DNA of 64,000 nucleotides, taken from Hyphomicrobiales bacterium. GTDB lineage: Bacteria > Pseudomonadota > Alphaproteobacteria > Rhizobiales > Beijerinckiaceae. The notes under the pieces are model-generated. The model saw nothing but the letters and a program-made list of their open reading frames with translations, ran no database searches and had not been told where the DNA came from. The translations under genes were made by a program, and so were the position numbers. The stretch covers positions 55,682-119,681 of the forward strand of contig UBZM01000009.1 in assembly GCA_900470095.1 (NCBI GenBank), given 5' to 3'. This document shows, in pieces, positions 44,149 to 53,176 of this stretch. Position 1 is the first letter of the stretch. Every line of letters starts with the position of its first letter.

Positions 44149-45253
44149 TTTCACTACCCCCCAAACATAACCGTATGATTGTATATTCGCCAGATTTTGC
44201 GGGCTTGTCGAGCCCCTTCAAACTTGCCGACCAGTGCCCGAACCGTCATTCCCCCGCGGCAGAAGGGATGTCGCCCTCGCGCGTGACTTGAGATCGAGCG
44301 CTCCGGACGCGGCGCACCTTGGGAAAGCGAATATCCTGGCAGCGGGAATTCGACTTATCCCACAGCTGTTTCGGCTGTGCGCTGGTAAAGACGGGCGCTC
44401 GGATTTCGCAACAACGAACGACACGTCTGGCTTGCTGGGTCTGCGCCCCAATCGGAAGCGGAGGAGCGAACACCTATAGGTGTAGAGCAAGGTAGCTATA
44501 ACATAATAGAGCGCATTGAACGGGAGATTTATGCGCTGTATGGCGACATTCTCCAGTAATAATTCTGATATAATTTGCAATTGGATAAATGGGCGGAGAC
44601 GAAGCCCTTCCAGCAGCGATGAGCGGACGCATTAGTGCTCGCCCGCATGGCGCAGAGCTGCACCGCAACGATCGCCCAAATTATGCGGCTGTGCCCGCGC
44701 GGCAGCGATTCCCATAGCTGCGTTCTGAAGTTGGTCGCCTCCGGAATCCTCTTCCCCGACTTGGAGGAGGAGCTGCGTTTGGGATCGATCGTCAGCCTTA
44801 CCGAAGTTTCAAACCTCCTCTGCTCGTGAGTGATCGAAGTGATCACGGAACGCCGCCTATCGACGCTGGCGTGCAGACTGGTCATTCGGTTTGCGTTTGG
44901 AAGCGGATCCGGAAGGGTCAAGCTTCCGGATCCGCCCGTCTCGCTCCACGGCTCCAAGCACGGTGCCAAGCTTGTCGTTAGGCGATCCGCTTTTAGTCTT
45001 CCTGCGACAAGCTGGTAGTGGCGCCCTTTTCTCCGCCGACGCGTCGGCGAGCCAAGCACCTAACATGCCCCAGCCAAGACCGTGTTGGGGAGCCATTTTC
45101 TGAACTCGTCCTCCGGAAAGTAGAGTTTCAGATAATCTTCGATGCTCTCAGAAGGCGTCGCTTCCTTTGGGGCTCGGCGTGCTATCGGAACCGCGATGAC
45201 CGAGCCCGGACCGCGGACCTTCGAGCCTTGGCGCTCTTAGCTCCAACGCCCCG
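44149..45253. other. 1.1-kb gene-free stretch with a strong hairpin
   Basis: No convincing gene is present; the longer open frames on either strand lack motifs. The notable element is a perfect 13-bp inverted repeat (GCGGATCCGGAAG at 44903-44915, CTTCCGGATCCGC at 44923-44935) around a 7-nt loop, without a U-tract. It could be a terminator, a REP-like element or a mobile-element end. Confidence 0.4.
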
Positions 45254-46780
45254 TTAGGATGGGCCTCGCCGCTCGAACAAATATAAGACCGCTGCTGCGG
45301 AGGCGGCAGCGATGAGTGCGGCGGCGACCAGCATCGTCGAGAACCCGATCGAATAGGCGGATCTTGCCTGTGCGATTGCGTATTCGAGTTCCTGACCCCT
45401 CAAGCCAGCTACTGCTTGCGGCAAGTCTCCCGCGATGACCGCCTCGACGAACTCCGATGACTGGCGGCAGGCTTCCTCAAGGCAGTCTGCGGGAAGGAGA
45501 AGCCTGCGTACTGAGGTCGCCAGCACGGCGCTCAAGACGGCAAAGCCGAGCAGGATGCCGGAGAAGCGCGAGGTAGTGCTAATGCCGGAGGCCATGCCCG
45601 CGCGTTCGCGCGGTACGACGCTCATGATCGCCTTCTGGGTCTCGCCGTTCAAGAGCCCTCCGCCACTGCCGACCACCAGCATTCCCATCGCGACAATGGT
45701 CCAGCTTCCGAGTGCGGCCCCCCAGCCGGTCAGCCCGTTGCCAGCGGCGACGATGAAAAGCCCGGCTGCAAGAATTCTGGCTGCGCCGACTCGGCGGCCG
45801 AACAGCCTTCCGATATGAGGAAAGACCAGCATCGCCAGGGCGAAGGGAAGCATGGCGAAGCCTGCTTCCAGGGGCGCGATCCCGAGCCCGTTCTGGAGGA
45901 AAAGTGGCAGCAGCGACGCCATCACCTGCGCGCAAGCCGCGTAGGCGAACATCGCCCAGACACCACCAACCAGCCGCGAATTGCGGAACAGACCCAGATC
46001 GAGCATCGGCCGTTCCTGCCGGCTCTCGACGAGGATGAAGATCAGAAGGCTACTGATACCGGCGACGAATCCGGACAAGGCATTCAGGGAACCCCAGCCA
46101 TACGCCTGGCCGTTGATGAAGCCCCAGGTTAGACCGAACATTGTCGTGGCAAAGAAAAATATGCCGGAAGGGTCGAGTCGGCGGGCGTTCCGATCCCGGG
46201 TTTCTTCGATTGAAAGCACTGCGACGGCGAGCGCACCACAGATCGGCACGTTGACATGAAAGGCCCAGCGCCATCCCAGCGTATGAGCGATTAGGCCGCC
46301 GATGATCGGCGCTAGAACCATCGTGAGCCCCATGATCCCGCCCCATACGGCCCAGGCCCGGTTCCGCTCGCCTTCGTCATGAAAGCTGTGGCCGATGACA
46401 GCCAGTGCCGGCGCAAGTAAGAAGGCGGCACCGACGCCCTGAAAGGCGCGGGCGAGGTAAAGTGCAGCTGCCGATGGTGCGAGCCCGCAAAGGAGTGAAG
46501 CGATCGCGAAGAGTGCGATGCCGAAAAGGAAGACGCGGCGGCGACCGAAGCGGTCAGCTACTGCGCCGGCAGGAAGCAGCAGCGATGCGAAGCACAACAC
46601 GTAGGTGCTGACGACCCACTCGACTTCGGCGAAGCTTGCTCCGAAGTCGCGCGCGATCGTAGGGAGGACGATCGCGACGATATTGGTGTCGAGCACGGTC
46701 ATCGCGCAGCCGGTCGACGCCGTCAGCAGAACGAACAGGGGCGAGGCGGCACGGCGCGTAATCGGAAGCTCGGCCGTCAT
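45254..46780 (-). CDS. MFS drug:H+ antiporter (DHA2-like)
   Basis: A 508-residue inner-membrane exporter of the 14-helix DHA2 group. Helix 1 carries LDTNIVAIVLPTIARDF, the A-motif is GAVADRFGRRRVF, and antiporter motif C is LAPIIGGLIAHTLGWRWAFHVNVP. A conserved loop with two cysteines (LPADCLEEACRQSSEFVEAV) precedes the last helix. ATG 46780 overlaps the stop of the upstream gene as ATGA, so it is translated with the HbpS-like protein. The exported compound is unknown; the divergent LysR probably controls both genes. Confidence 0.9.
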   Translation of the reverse strand: MTAELPITRRAASPLFVLLTASTGCAMTVLDTNIVAIVLPTIARDFGASFAEVEWVVSTYVLCFASLLLPAGAVADRFGRRRVFLFGIALFAIASLLCGLAPSAAALYLARAFQGVGAAFLLAPALAVIGHSFHDEGERNRAWAVWGGIMGLTMVLAPIIGGLIAHTLGWRWAFHVNVPICGALAVAVLSIEETRDRNARRLDPSGIFFFATTMFGLTWGFINGQAYGWGSLNALSGFVAGISSLLIFILVESRQERPMLDLGLFRNSRLVGGVWAMFAYAACAQVMASLLPLFLQNGLGIAPLEAGFAMLPFALAMLVFPHIGRLFGRRVGAARILAAGLFIVAAGNGLTGWGAALGSWTIVAMGMLVVGSGGGLLNGETQKAIMSVVPRERAGMASGISTTSRFSGILLGFAVLSAVLATSVRRLLLPADCLEEACRQSSEFVEAVIAGDLPQAVAGLRGQELEYAIAQARSAYSIGFSTMLVAAALIAAASAAAVLYLFERRGPS

Positions 46781-47268
46781 GGCACCAGCGCCGCCGCGCC
46801 GGCCCTGGCGATCTGCTGGTCGTGATCCGGCGTATCGGCAGAAACGCCGATCGCACCCACGACCTGTCCCATCAGAAAAAGCGGAATGCCGCCGCGCATC
46901 AGAGTGAAGCTGCGCGCTGTGATGGCGGCCGGTCTGGCTCCGTTGATGGCATCCTCGAGGGCGCCACTCTCCCGCTTGAATAATGCGGCAGTGCGAGCCT
47001 TGCCCGGCGCAAGCTCGACGCCGGCGGGAACGGCGGCGTTGTCCATGCGCACCACAAGTATCGGCTGCCCAGCATCGTCGACGACCGCAATGACGCAGGG
47101 CCAGCCCTCTGCTCGGGCTTTGGCCTCGGCAGCAGCGAGAACAGCAGCGCGGGCCGCTTCCAACCCCAGGACCGGTTTCAGCACCAACTCGGCGGCAAAG
47201 GCTTGGGAGGAAAGGCAAGCTGCCACTGCCATTGCGTAAAGGCCGCGCAGCAAGGTGAGTTTCGTCAT
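46777..47268 (-). CDS. Secreted HbpS/GlcG-family (DUF336) protein
   Basis: A 163-residue protein with a Sec signal (residues 1-24, MAVAACLSSQAFA|AE) and a single GlcG/HbpS domain: VIAVVDDAGQPILVVRMDNA, KARTAALFKRESG and GGIPLFLMGQVVGAIGVSADT. Relatives bind haem or small cofactors, and some stand beside glycolate or aromatic-compound genes. It is the first gene of a two-gene unit with an MFS exporter. The start at 47268 follows the divergent regulatory region. Confidence 0.87.
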   Translation of the reverse strand: MTKLTLLRGLYAMAVAACLSSQAFAAELVLKPVLGLEAARAAVLAAAEAKARAEGWPCVIAVVDDAGQPILVVRMDNAAVPAGVELAPGKARTAALFKRESGALEDAINGARPAAITARSFTLMRGGIPLFLMGQVVGAIGVSADTPDHDQQIARAGAAALVP

Positions 47269-47348
47269 CACGGGTCTCCGACCATTGAAGGGCCCGCAAT
47301 TCAAGCGCCGCACAAAATTCAGTTCATTATTCGATTTTTTGATTTTTA

Positions 47349-47363
47349 TTAGGTACTACCTAA
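47349..47363. promoter_or_regulatory. Probable LysR operator TTAGGTACTACCTAA
   Basis: A perfect 7+1+7 palindrome lies 15 bp before the LysR start and about 80 bp upstream of the divergent HbpS gene. It contains the T-N11-A core expected of LysR binding sites. Autoregulation and control of the exporter genes are likely. Confidence 0.65.
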
Positions 47364-47378
47364 TATTGGAGAGCGCCC

Positions 47379-48263
47379 ATGGAACTGAGACATCTGCGCT
47401 ATTTCGTAACTCTGGCCGACGAGCTGCACTTCTCCCGCGCAGCCGAAAAGCTGAACATTGCGCCACCAACATTGACGGTGCAGATTCAGGAGATTGAGCG
47501 CACACTTTCGGCCAAGCTCTTCGCCCGCACGAAACGCTCCGTCGCACTAACGCCTGCCGGCCATGTTTTTCTGGCCGAGGCTCGTAACGTGCTCACGACC
47601 TTCGCAAAGGCTCAGACCGCCGGACAGCGTGCCGGGCGGGGCGAGATTGGCCGGGTCGAGGTAGGATATGTTGGATCGGCGGCCTATACGGGGGTGCTTC
47701 AGGAGCAGGTGCGGCGCTTTCGCCAGACACGGCCGGACGTCGACATTCATGCGGAAGAATGGCCGATGGACCAACTGCCCGAACTGATCTCCGCCGGGCA
47801 GATCGATGTCGGCTTCATCCGGCTGCCTATGGCACCGCCGCGCGGCCTGCAGCTTCACGTCTTGCTGTGGGACCACTTCTGTCTGGCATCTTCCAGCAGC
47901 CACCCTATGGCATCAACGTCGAACCCCATCGATCCCAGCCAATTGGCGGGTGAGGCCTTCGTTACGCCGGAACAGATAGCGGGCACTTACGAGGTGGCGC
48001 GACGCGGCCGTTTCTCGCCGCGGGTCATATCGGCGCCCGGCAGCCTCCTAGAGGTTTTGACGCAGGTCTCTTTGGGCGCCGGCGTCGCCATCGTACCGAG
48101 CGTGCTGCGCAACATCGTGCAGATGCCGAACGTCGTCTTGTCTCCCTTAGCGGGCGCGCCGATCAGATCCGAAGTCGCCGCGATATTTCGCGCAGGCGAA
48201 CGATCGCCAGTGGTCCGGAACCTGATTGAACAGCTCGTGGCTACGCAGCCGACCACAATCTAA
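47379..48263 (+). CDS. LysR-family transcriptional regulator
   Basis: LysR-type regulator of 294 residues, with the winged helix in residues 1-60 (MELRHLRYFVTLADELHFSR, APPTLTVQIQEIE, ARTKRSVALTPAG) and a type 2 periplasmic-binding effector domain after about residue 90. The opening MELRHLRYFV is typical of the CatR/BenM-like branch. It is divergent from the HbpS-MFS pair, with a T-N11-A palindrome between them. Confidence 0.92.
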   Translation: MELRHLRYFVTLADELHFSRAAEKLNIAPPTLTVQIQEIERTLSAKLFARTKRSVALTPAGHVFLAEARNVLTTFAKAQTAGQRAGRGEIGRVEVGYVGSAAYTGVLQEQVRRFRQTRPDVDIHAEEWPMDQLPELISAGQIDVGFIRLPMAPPRGLQLHVLLWDHFCLASSSSHPMASTSNPIDPSQLAGEAFVTPEQIAGTYEVARRGRFSPRVISAPGSLLEVLTQVSLGAGVAIVPSVLRNIVQMPNVVLSPLAGAPIRSEVAAIFRAGERSPVVRNLIEQLVATQPTTI

Positions 48264-48786
48264 AGACCGACGATATTAAAGCGCCATGCCTTATCTTTAG
48301 TTTCCAAAGGCGAGGGAAGACCGCCCGATCGCCGGAAGTCCTCGCCAGGGCAGCCCATGTCAGCAGGGCGTCGAGAGCGGGTAGCGAGCCTAAAAACTCG
48401 CGCTTTGTGGCATCCACGGCAATTTGGATGCACTCGCAGGCTGCGCCTGCCTCTGAAAGGTGGCGCCTCGGCCGGTAGAAAGCTCTGTGTCGTCTACGTT
48501 TTCGGAACATACTGCCGATATCGTCGGCGGTTTGTGGCGTCAATGCACATGGATGGCGTTACATTTCACTCGCGGTTGGCGCGCAGGTCCTGCCCCTCCT
48601 CCCAGGCAGAATTGGGCGTCCCGTTTCCCTAAGAGACATTGGCAAGGCGCGCCAATGCTCCACTCGGCCGGCTCCAGCTTGGATGCCGGCCGCTTTTATT
48701 AGACAGAGGCCTTTTCATCCGTCTGAATTGGGTTTGGGCAACGAAAGTAAGGCACCTGAGGCTGAGGGGTGAATTCACTGCGCAAC
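48264..48786. other. Gene-free stretch between convergent regulators
   Basis: No supported gene was seen between the LysR gene and the convergent PAS-LuxR gene. A 100-codon open frame on the minus strand has no recognisable motif. Confidence 0.35.
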
Positions 48787-49341
48787 TCAGCCCCGCAAAA
48801 GTAGTTCAATGAGCGAAGACGTGTTTTTGACGTTGTATTTCCGCAGTAACCGAGCCCGGTATATATCAACGGTGCGCGGGCTGATGTTCAACGCTTTGGC
48901 CACCTCTTTCCCGGTTTTGCCGTCTATGAGTTGCGCAGCGACGTCACGCTCGCGCGAGGTCAGCGACGATCTTAGTGATTGTCCAGCGGGCTGAACTTTG
49001 GCGAGCTCTGAGAAGACCCATAAGGCGTGCGAGTGAGCGTCGCCGGGTGTGTAGGTAAACCCACTGACCCGCACCCAGAACAGGTCGCCGTCGAGACGCC
49101 GCATCACACGGTCGTCCGTGTAGCTGCGTTCGCTCGATAAGCGGTCCCCGACACGCCTGCCGGTTTCCTCATAGTCCGTCTGCGTCGGGTAGAGTCGCTC
49201 GAAGGTCTCGCCAACCAACCCAGTGATCGATCCGCGGAAAATCCTAGCGAATTCGTGGTTGCAGGCCACGATCACGCGGTTGCTGCCGACGGCCAGACCG
49301 ACCGGAGAATTCTCGTAGGCCTGCCGGTAATCCACGTCCAT
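48787..49341 (-). CDS. PAS domain-containing LuxR-family regulator
   Basis: A 184-residue regulator with an N-terminal PAS domain (about 5-110: YENSPVGLAVGSNRVIVACNHEFARIF-type pattern, GLVGETFERLYP, RLDGDLFWVRVSG) and a C-terminal LuxR helix-turn-helix (about 125-182: LTSRERDVAAQLIDGKTGKE, ISPRTVDIYRARLLRKY). No receiver domain is present, so it probably senses a small molecule directly. ATG 49341 has GGGAG upstream. It is divergent from a Liv-type transport operon, with repeated ACACYTA half-sites between, and is its likely activator. Confidence 0.88.
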   Translation of the reverse strand: MDVDYRQAYENSPVGLAVGSNRVIVACNHEFARIFRGSITGLVGETFERLYPTQTDYEETGRRVGDRLSSERSYTDDRVMRRLDGDLFWVRVSGFTYTPGDAHSHALWVFSELAKVQPAGQSLRSSLTSRERDVAAQLIDGKTGKEVAKALNISPRTVDIYRARLLRKYNVKNTSSLIELLLRG

Positions 49342-49385
49342 GAGAACTCGCTCCCAGTGTCCGTTTGAACCGGAAAGCCGGCCAA

Positions 49386-49429
49386 ACACTTAAGTGTCCG
49401 ACACCTATAGCATTAAGTATTTAGGTGTC
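49386..49429. promoter_or_regulatory. Clustered ACACYTA half-sites in the LuxR-Liv divergent region
   Basis: The palindrome ACACTTAAGTGT (49386-49397) is directly followed by an inverted repeat with arms GACACCTA (49400-49407) and TAGGTGTC (49422-49429) and a 14-nt spacer. The four half-sites follow ACAC-C/T-TA. The cluster sits about 45 bp from the regulator start and about 110 bp from the operon start, a good place for LuxR-type binding. Confidence 0.6.
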
Positions 49430-49535
49430 ATAGCGTTGCCGTACGAAAGAAGCCGAAGCCGCCCAGCGGCTTTGAGCGGACGAAGGGCCGGCGGGGTTCG
49501 CCGAAGCCCTCGGGGAACGATGACGTTGGACAGCC

Positions 49536-50306
49536 ATGACAAAGACGCAGCTGGAGATCGCTGATCTCTCGATCCATTTCGGAGGAATCCGTGCGCTCGA
49601 CGGCGCCTCCTTCGAGATTCGGTCGGGCATCACTACGGGCCTGATCGGCCCTAACGGCGCCGGGAAGACGACGCTGTTCAATTGCATATCGGGCTTAACA
49701 CCCGGAGCGACCGGGACGGTCAGGTTCTGCGGGCGCGAAATCTCCCGCGAGTCGCCGCAAGAGATTTCCCGAGCCGGCCTGGTCCGCTCGTTCCAGTTGG
49801 CCCGCGGATGCGAGAATATGACCGTGTTCGAACATCTCATGCTCTACGGCCCGCGGCAACGCGGGGAGAGCTTGGTGAGCGCCCTTCTCGGCAATGCCGA
49901 GGCTCGGAGGCAGGAGCAGGCGCTTCGCGAGGAAGCTCTCGACATGGCGCGGCAACTGAAGCTCGCGCACGTACTGGACAATCTCGTGACGCGACTCTCC
50001 GGCGGACAGAAGAAACTGCTGGAGATAGGGCGTGTCCTCCTCGCAAAGCCGAAGATGATCCTGCTCGACGAGCCTATGGCGGGCGTGAACCCCACGCTCG
50101 TTCAGGAGATCGCCGACCATCTCGTCGAGATCCAGAAGAGCGGGATTTCGATCGTGCTGATCGAGCACGAAATGGAACTTATCGAGCGCCTCTGCGACGA
50201 GGTCATCGTCATGGCTGGAGGTCGCTTCCTAACGCGCGGGAGCTTCTCCGAAATCGCGACGAACCGCGACGTCCAGGAGAGCTATCTGGGGATCCGACGC
50301 CAATGA
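49536..50306 (+). CDS. Branched-chain-type ABC transporter ATPase (LivG family)
   Basis: ATPase of 256 residues. Walker A is GPNGAGKTT, the signature is LSGGQKKLLEIGR, Walker B is MILLDEPMAGVNP, and the switch region is LIEHEME. LivG-type features include FGGIRALDG and RSFQLARG. It is the first of seven genes on the plus strand and overlaps the second ATPase as ATGA. The importer probably takes up the substrate of the amidohydrolase encoded at the end of the operon rather than leucine. Confidence 0.92.
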   Translation: MTKTQLEIADLSIHFGGIRALDGASFEIRSGITTGLIGPNGAGKTTLFNCISGLTPGATGTVRFCGREISRESPQEISRAGLVRSFQLARGCENMTVFEHLMLYGPRQRGESLVSALLGNAEARRQEQALREEALDMARQLKLAHVLDNLVTRLSGGQKKLLEIGRVLLAKPKMILLDEPMAGVNPTLVQEIADHLVEIQKSGISIVLIEHEMELIERLCDEVIVMAGGRFLTRGSFSEIATNRDVQESYLGIRRQ

Positions 50307-51070
50307 CCGACCTTGCTGTCCGAGGCCTCCGAGGCGGCTATCCGAACGCCGAAGAAATTGTAAAAGGCATCGACCTAGACGTACGCGCTGGCGATCTATC
50401 GGTGATCATTGGTCCCAACGGCGCGGGAAAGTCGACTTTCCTGAAGCTCGTCGCAGGCCTGTTGAGGCCCATGGCCGGAGAGGTAGCCTTGCAAGGCGAC
50501 GCTCTTCCGCTCGGAAACGCGCAAGCGGCCTGCAAGAGGGGAATGAGTTTCGTGCCGCAGGAGCGGAACGTTTTCGCGAGTTTGACAATCCGCGAAAACC
50601 TGGAGATGGGCGGGTATCTTCTACGCAAGGGCTTGAAGGACCGCATCGACGAGCAATTGTCGCGGTTCCCGCTTTTGAAGACCAAACTCCGCGACAAGGC
50701 GGGAAACCTTTCAGGTGGCCAACGCCAGGTATTGGCGATGGGCATCGCTCTCATGACCAGTCCGAGCGTGCTGCTCCTTGACGAGCCAACGGCAGGGCTT
50801 TCGCCAACGGCAGCCGACGAGATCTTCGAGCTCGTCCGCGACCTGGCGAAATCGGGCCTCGCCATACTGATGGTCGAGCAGAACGCCCTTCTTGCCCTCG
50901 AATACGGAACCAACGGCCTCGCGCTGGTGGCAGGGCGTAAGGCCCGCGAGGCCTCCGCGTCGTCGATGCTTGCTAACGACGAGGTGCGTCATCTCTTCCT
51001 TGGTCGGCGAGAGCACGGCCAAGGCGCTAAGCACGAAGCAAAACAAGGGGATAATCATGAGCAAGTCTGA
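50303..51070 (+). CDS. Branched-chain-type ABC transporter ATPase (LivF family)
   Basis: Second ATPase, 255 residues: Walker A GPNGAGKST, VPQERNVFASLTIRENL, signature LSGGQRQVLAMG, Walker B VLLLDEPTAGLSP and LMVEQNALLAL. The N-terminus is set by the ATGA overlap with the upstream stop. The last 20 residues are charged and His/Lys-rich, beyond the normal LivF end, and run 14 bp into the next gene. Confidence 0.92.
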   Translation: MTDLAVRGLRGGYPNAEEIVKGIDLDVRAGDLSVIIGPNGAGKSTFLKLVAGLLRPMAGEVALQGDALPLGNAQAACKRGMSFVPQERNVFASLTIRENLEMGGYLLRKGLKDRIDEQLSRFPLLKTKLRDKAGNLSGGQRQVLAMGIALMTSPSVLLLDEPTAGLSPTAADEIFELVRDLAKSGLAILMVEQNALLALEYGTNGLALVAGRKAREASASSMLANDEVRHLFLGRREHGQGAKHEAKQGDNHEQV

Positions 51071-52268
51071 TCGCAGGAGTTTTCTGGCAGGCGCCGCAGG
51101 CGCTGGTTCCCTTGCGGCATTCTGGCCGAGGGCGCTAATGGCGCAGGGAACGCAGTCCATCAAGATCGGCATCGTGATCCCGCTTACGGGGGCTACCAGC
51201 CAATTCGGCGCAACGATGAGCGCAGCGGCGAAGATCGCCGCGAGCGACATTAACGCCGCTGGCGGTGTGGCGGGGCGTCCGGTCGAGGTCGTGATCGAGG
51301 ACGACCAGAGCAACCCGGAAGCCGCCGTTCGGGCGACGCGCAAGCTAATCGACGTCGACAAGGTCGTATCTATTGGAGGATCCTACGCCTCTGCTGTCAC
51401 CTCGGCGATCGCACCGCTGTGTTATGAAAGCAAGACGGCACTCTTCACCTCGTCGGGTGCGGACAGCATCACCAAGACGCCGCACAATGGCTACATCTTT
51501 CGCACCTCGCCGACCGTTACGCTCCAGGGCACGCGCGTCGGCCGGTACGCACTGGAACTCGGTGCCAAGAAGATGTTCTTTCTCGGCCCGCAGACGCCGT
51601 TCGCGCAGGCCTACATCGATATCATCTCGAAGCTGTTCAAGGAGGCTGGCGGCGCGGGACAAGGCCTAATCTACGAGGACAAGCGCGCCAGCTACCGCAC
51701 CGAGGTTGACCAGGCGCTACGCACGAACCCCGACGTGATCGTCCTCGGCGGCTACGTTCCCGATACTTCCGTTGTCCTCAAGGATCTCTATCGCGCGGGC
51801 TTCGGCGGCAAAAAAGTCGGCTTCTCTTTCGGGGTGAACCAAGTTCTCGCCGACGGCATCCCCCAGGAGGTTTCCGAGGGCACGGCCTCTCTCGTGCCGT
51901 CTGCGTCGGAGGAGTCGCCCGCCTACAGAACGCTCATCGGCAAATTGGGACGGCCGGCTCTCGATAGCTATTCTTGCCAGGTTTACGACCACGTTGTGCT
52001 CACCGCGCTGGCGCTCGCTTACGCAGCGGCCTCCTCGCCAAGCGGCACCGCAGTGCGCGATTCCGTGAGGGCGATCTCGCAGGGCGGTAAGGGCGAGAAA
52101 GTCAGCGACGTCGCGCAGGGCCTCAAGATGATCGCCGACAAGAAGCCGATCAACTACGACGGGCCGAGCGGTCCTCTCGAATTTGCGTCCAATGGCGATG
52201 TCGAGGGCGTCTTCTTCCGATACGAACAGGTTCAGCAGGGCAAGATGGCCCTCCTGAAGGTCGCCTGA
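51057..52268 (+). CDS. ABC transporter substrate-binding protein (Leu/Ile/Val-type, Tat-exported)
   Basis: A 403-residue type I periplasmic-binding protein. The N-terminal SDRRSFLAGAAGAG is a twin-arginine signal. The mature part starts with SIKIGIVIPLTGATSQFG, followed by AAKIAASDINAAGGVAGRPV and VVSIGGSYASAVTSAIAPL, the pattern of amide/branched-chain receptors. Tat export suggests folding before transport or simple lineage habit. The start overlaps livF by 14 bp. Confidence 0.92.
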   Translation: MSKSDRRSFLAGAAGAGSLAAFWPRALMAQGTQSIKIGIVIPLTGATSQFGATMSAAAKIAASDINAAGGVAGRPVEVVIEDDQSNPEAAVRATRKLIDVDKVVSIGGSYASAVTSAIAPLCYESKTALFTSSGADSITKTPHNGYIFRTSPTVTLQGTRVGRYALELGAKKMFFLGPQTPFAQAYIDIISKLFKEAGGAGQGLIYEDKRASYRTEVDQALRTNPDVIVLGGYVPDTSVVLKDLYRAGFGGKKVGFSFGVNQVLADGIPQEVSEGTASLVPSASEESPAYRTLIGKLGRPALDSYSCQVYDHVVLTALALAYAAASSPSGTAVRDSVRAISQGGKGEKVSDVAQGLKMIADKKPINYDGPSGPLEFASNGDVEGVFFRYEQVQQGKMALLKVA

Positions 52269-52282
52269 GCGAATTCGGGCAA

Positions 52283-53176
52283 GTGATCGTGTTTACCGAA
52301 CTCGCGCAATACGTGGTGAACGGCCTTGTGCTGGGTGCGCTGATCGCGCTCCCGGCACTGGGCCTAACTCTGATCTTCTCCGTTCAGGGATTCGTCAACT
52401 TCAGCGTCGCCGCACAAATGACCGTCGGCGCCTATGCCGCCTGGCTCGCGGGATCCCATCTGGGATGGTCGCCCATCCTGATGCTGCTTCTCGCGTTCGC
52501 GGTTCCCGGCGCGCTGGGTGTCGTGACAGATAGACTTGCCCTTGCCCCGGTGCGCCGCCAATCCGGGGCACACACTGCCTTGATGCTGGCAGTCGTGTCG
52601 ATCGCGCTTAACCTCGCTATTGAGAATGCGCTCCGCTTCATCTTCGGAAGCAACCTGAATAACTTCGATCTTCCGATGGAGCGCAATCTCCAGGTCTGGG
52701 GGCTGAGCGTTGGTCCCCAGCAGCTACGAAATCTCGTCACCGCACTTGTCATCGCCGTCGCGCTGGCTGCCTTCTTCTCGCTAACGCGTTGGGGCAAGGC
52801 GATGCGCGCAGTCGCCGACAACACCGACTTGGCCCGGCTGAAGGGGATCGAGCCGCGGAGTCTGTCGAACCTCGCGACCTTCATCGGCATGGGGCTCGCC
52901 GGCATCGGAGGCTCTCTCCTTGCGATCGACACGAGCGTCGATCCCTCAACCGGCTCCCGACTGATCCTGGTCATCTTCGCAGCAAGCGTGCTCGGCGGAT
53001 TGACTAGTCTCTACGGGGCGGTCTTGGGCGCTCTGGTCATCGGCGTCGCGGGAGAAGTGGCGATGATCGCTATGCCGCCGGTCTACCAGTCCCTTACAGC
53101 CTTTCTCGCGATCCTCGTGATCCTGTTGGTGAAGCCGACCGGCCTTTTCGCTGGCGCGACAGGGGTAAGAAAATGA
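52283..53176 (+). CDS. Branched-chain-type ABC permease (LivH family)
   Basis: Permease of 297 residues with the usual eight-helix LivH pattern: VVNGLVLGALIALPALGLTLIF near the N-terminus, AVADNTDLARLKGIEPRSL in the coupling loop, and VLGGLTSLYGAVLGALVIG. It begins with GTG 52283 (or 52289), and its stop overlaps the LivM start as ATGA. Confidence 0.9.
   Translation: MIVFTELAQYVVNGLVLGALIALPALGLTLIFSVQGFVNFSVAAQMTVGAYAAWLAGSHLGWSPILMLLLAFAVPGALGVVTDRLALAPVRRQSGAHTALMLAVVSIALNLAIENALRFIFGSNLNNFDLPMERNLQVWGLSVGPQQLRNLVTALVIAVALAAFFSLTRWGKAMRAVADNTDLARLKGIEPRSLSNLATFIGMGLAGIGGSLLAIDTSVDPSTGSRLILVIFAASVLGGLTSLYGAVLGALVIGVAGEVAMIAMPPVYQSLTAFLAILVILLVKPTGLFAGATGVRK

Noticed and set aside
44529..45059. 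176-codon minus-strand frame in the 1.1-kb gap
   Set aside because: Low-complexity, Arg/Ser-rich peptide without domain signature; it contains the 13-bp hairpin.
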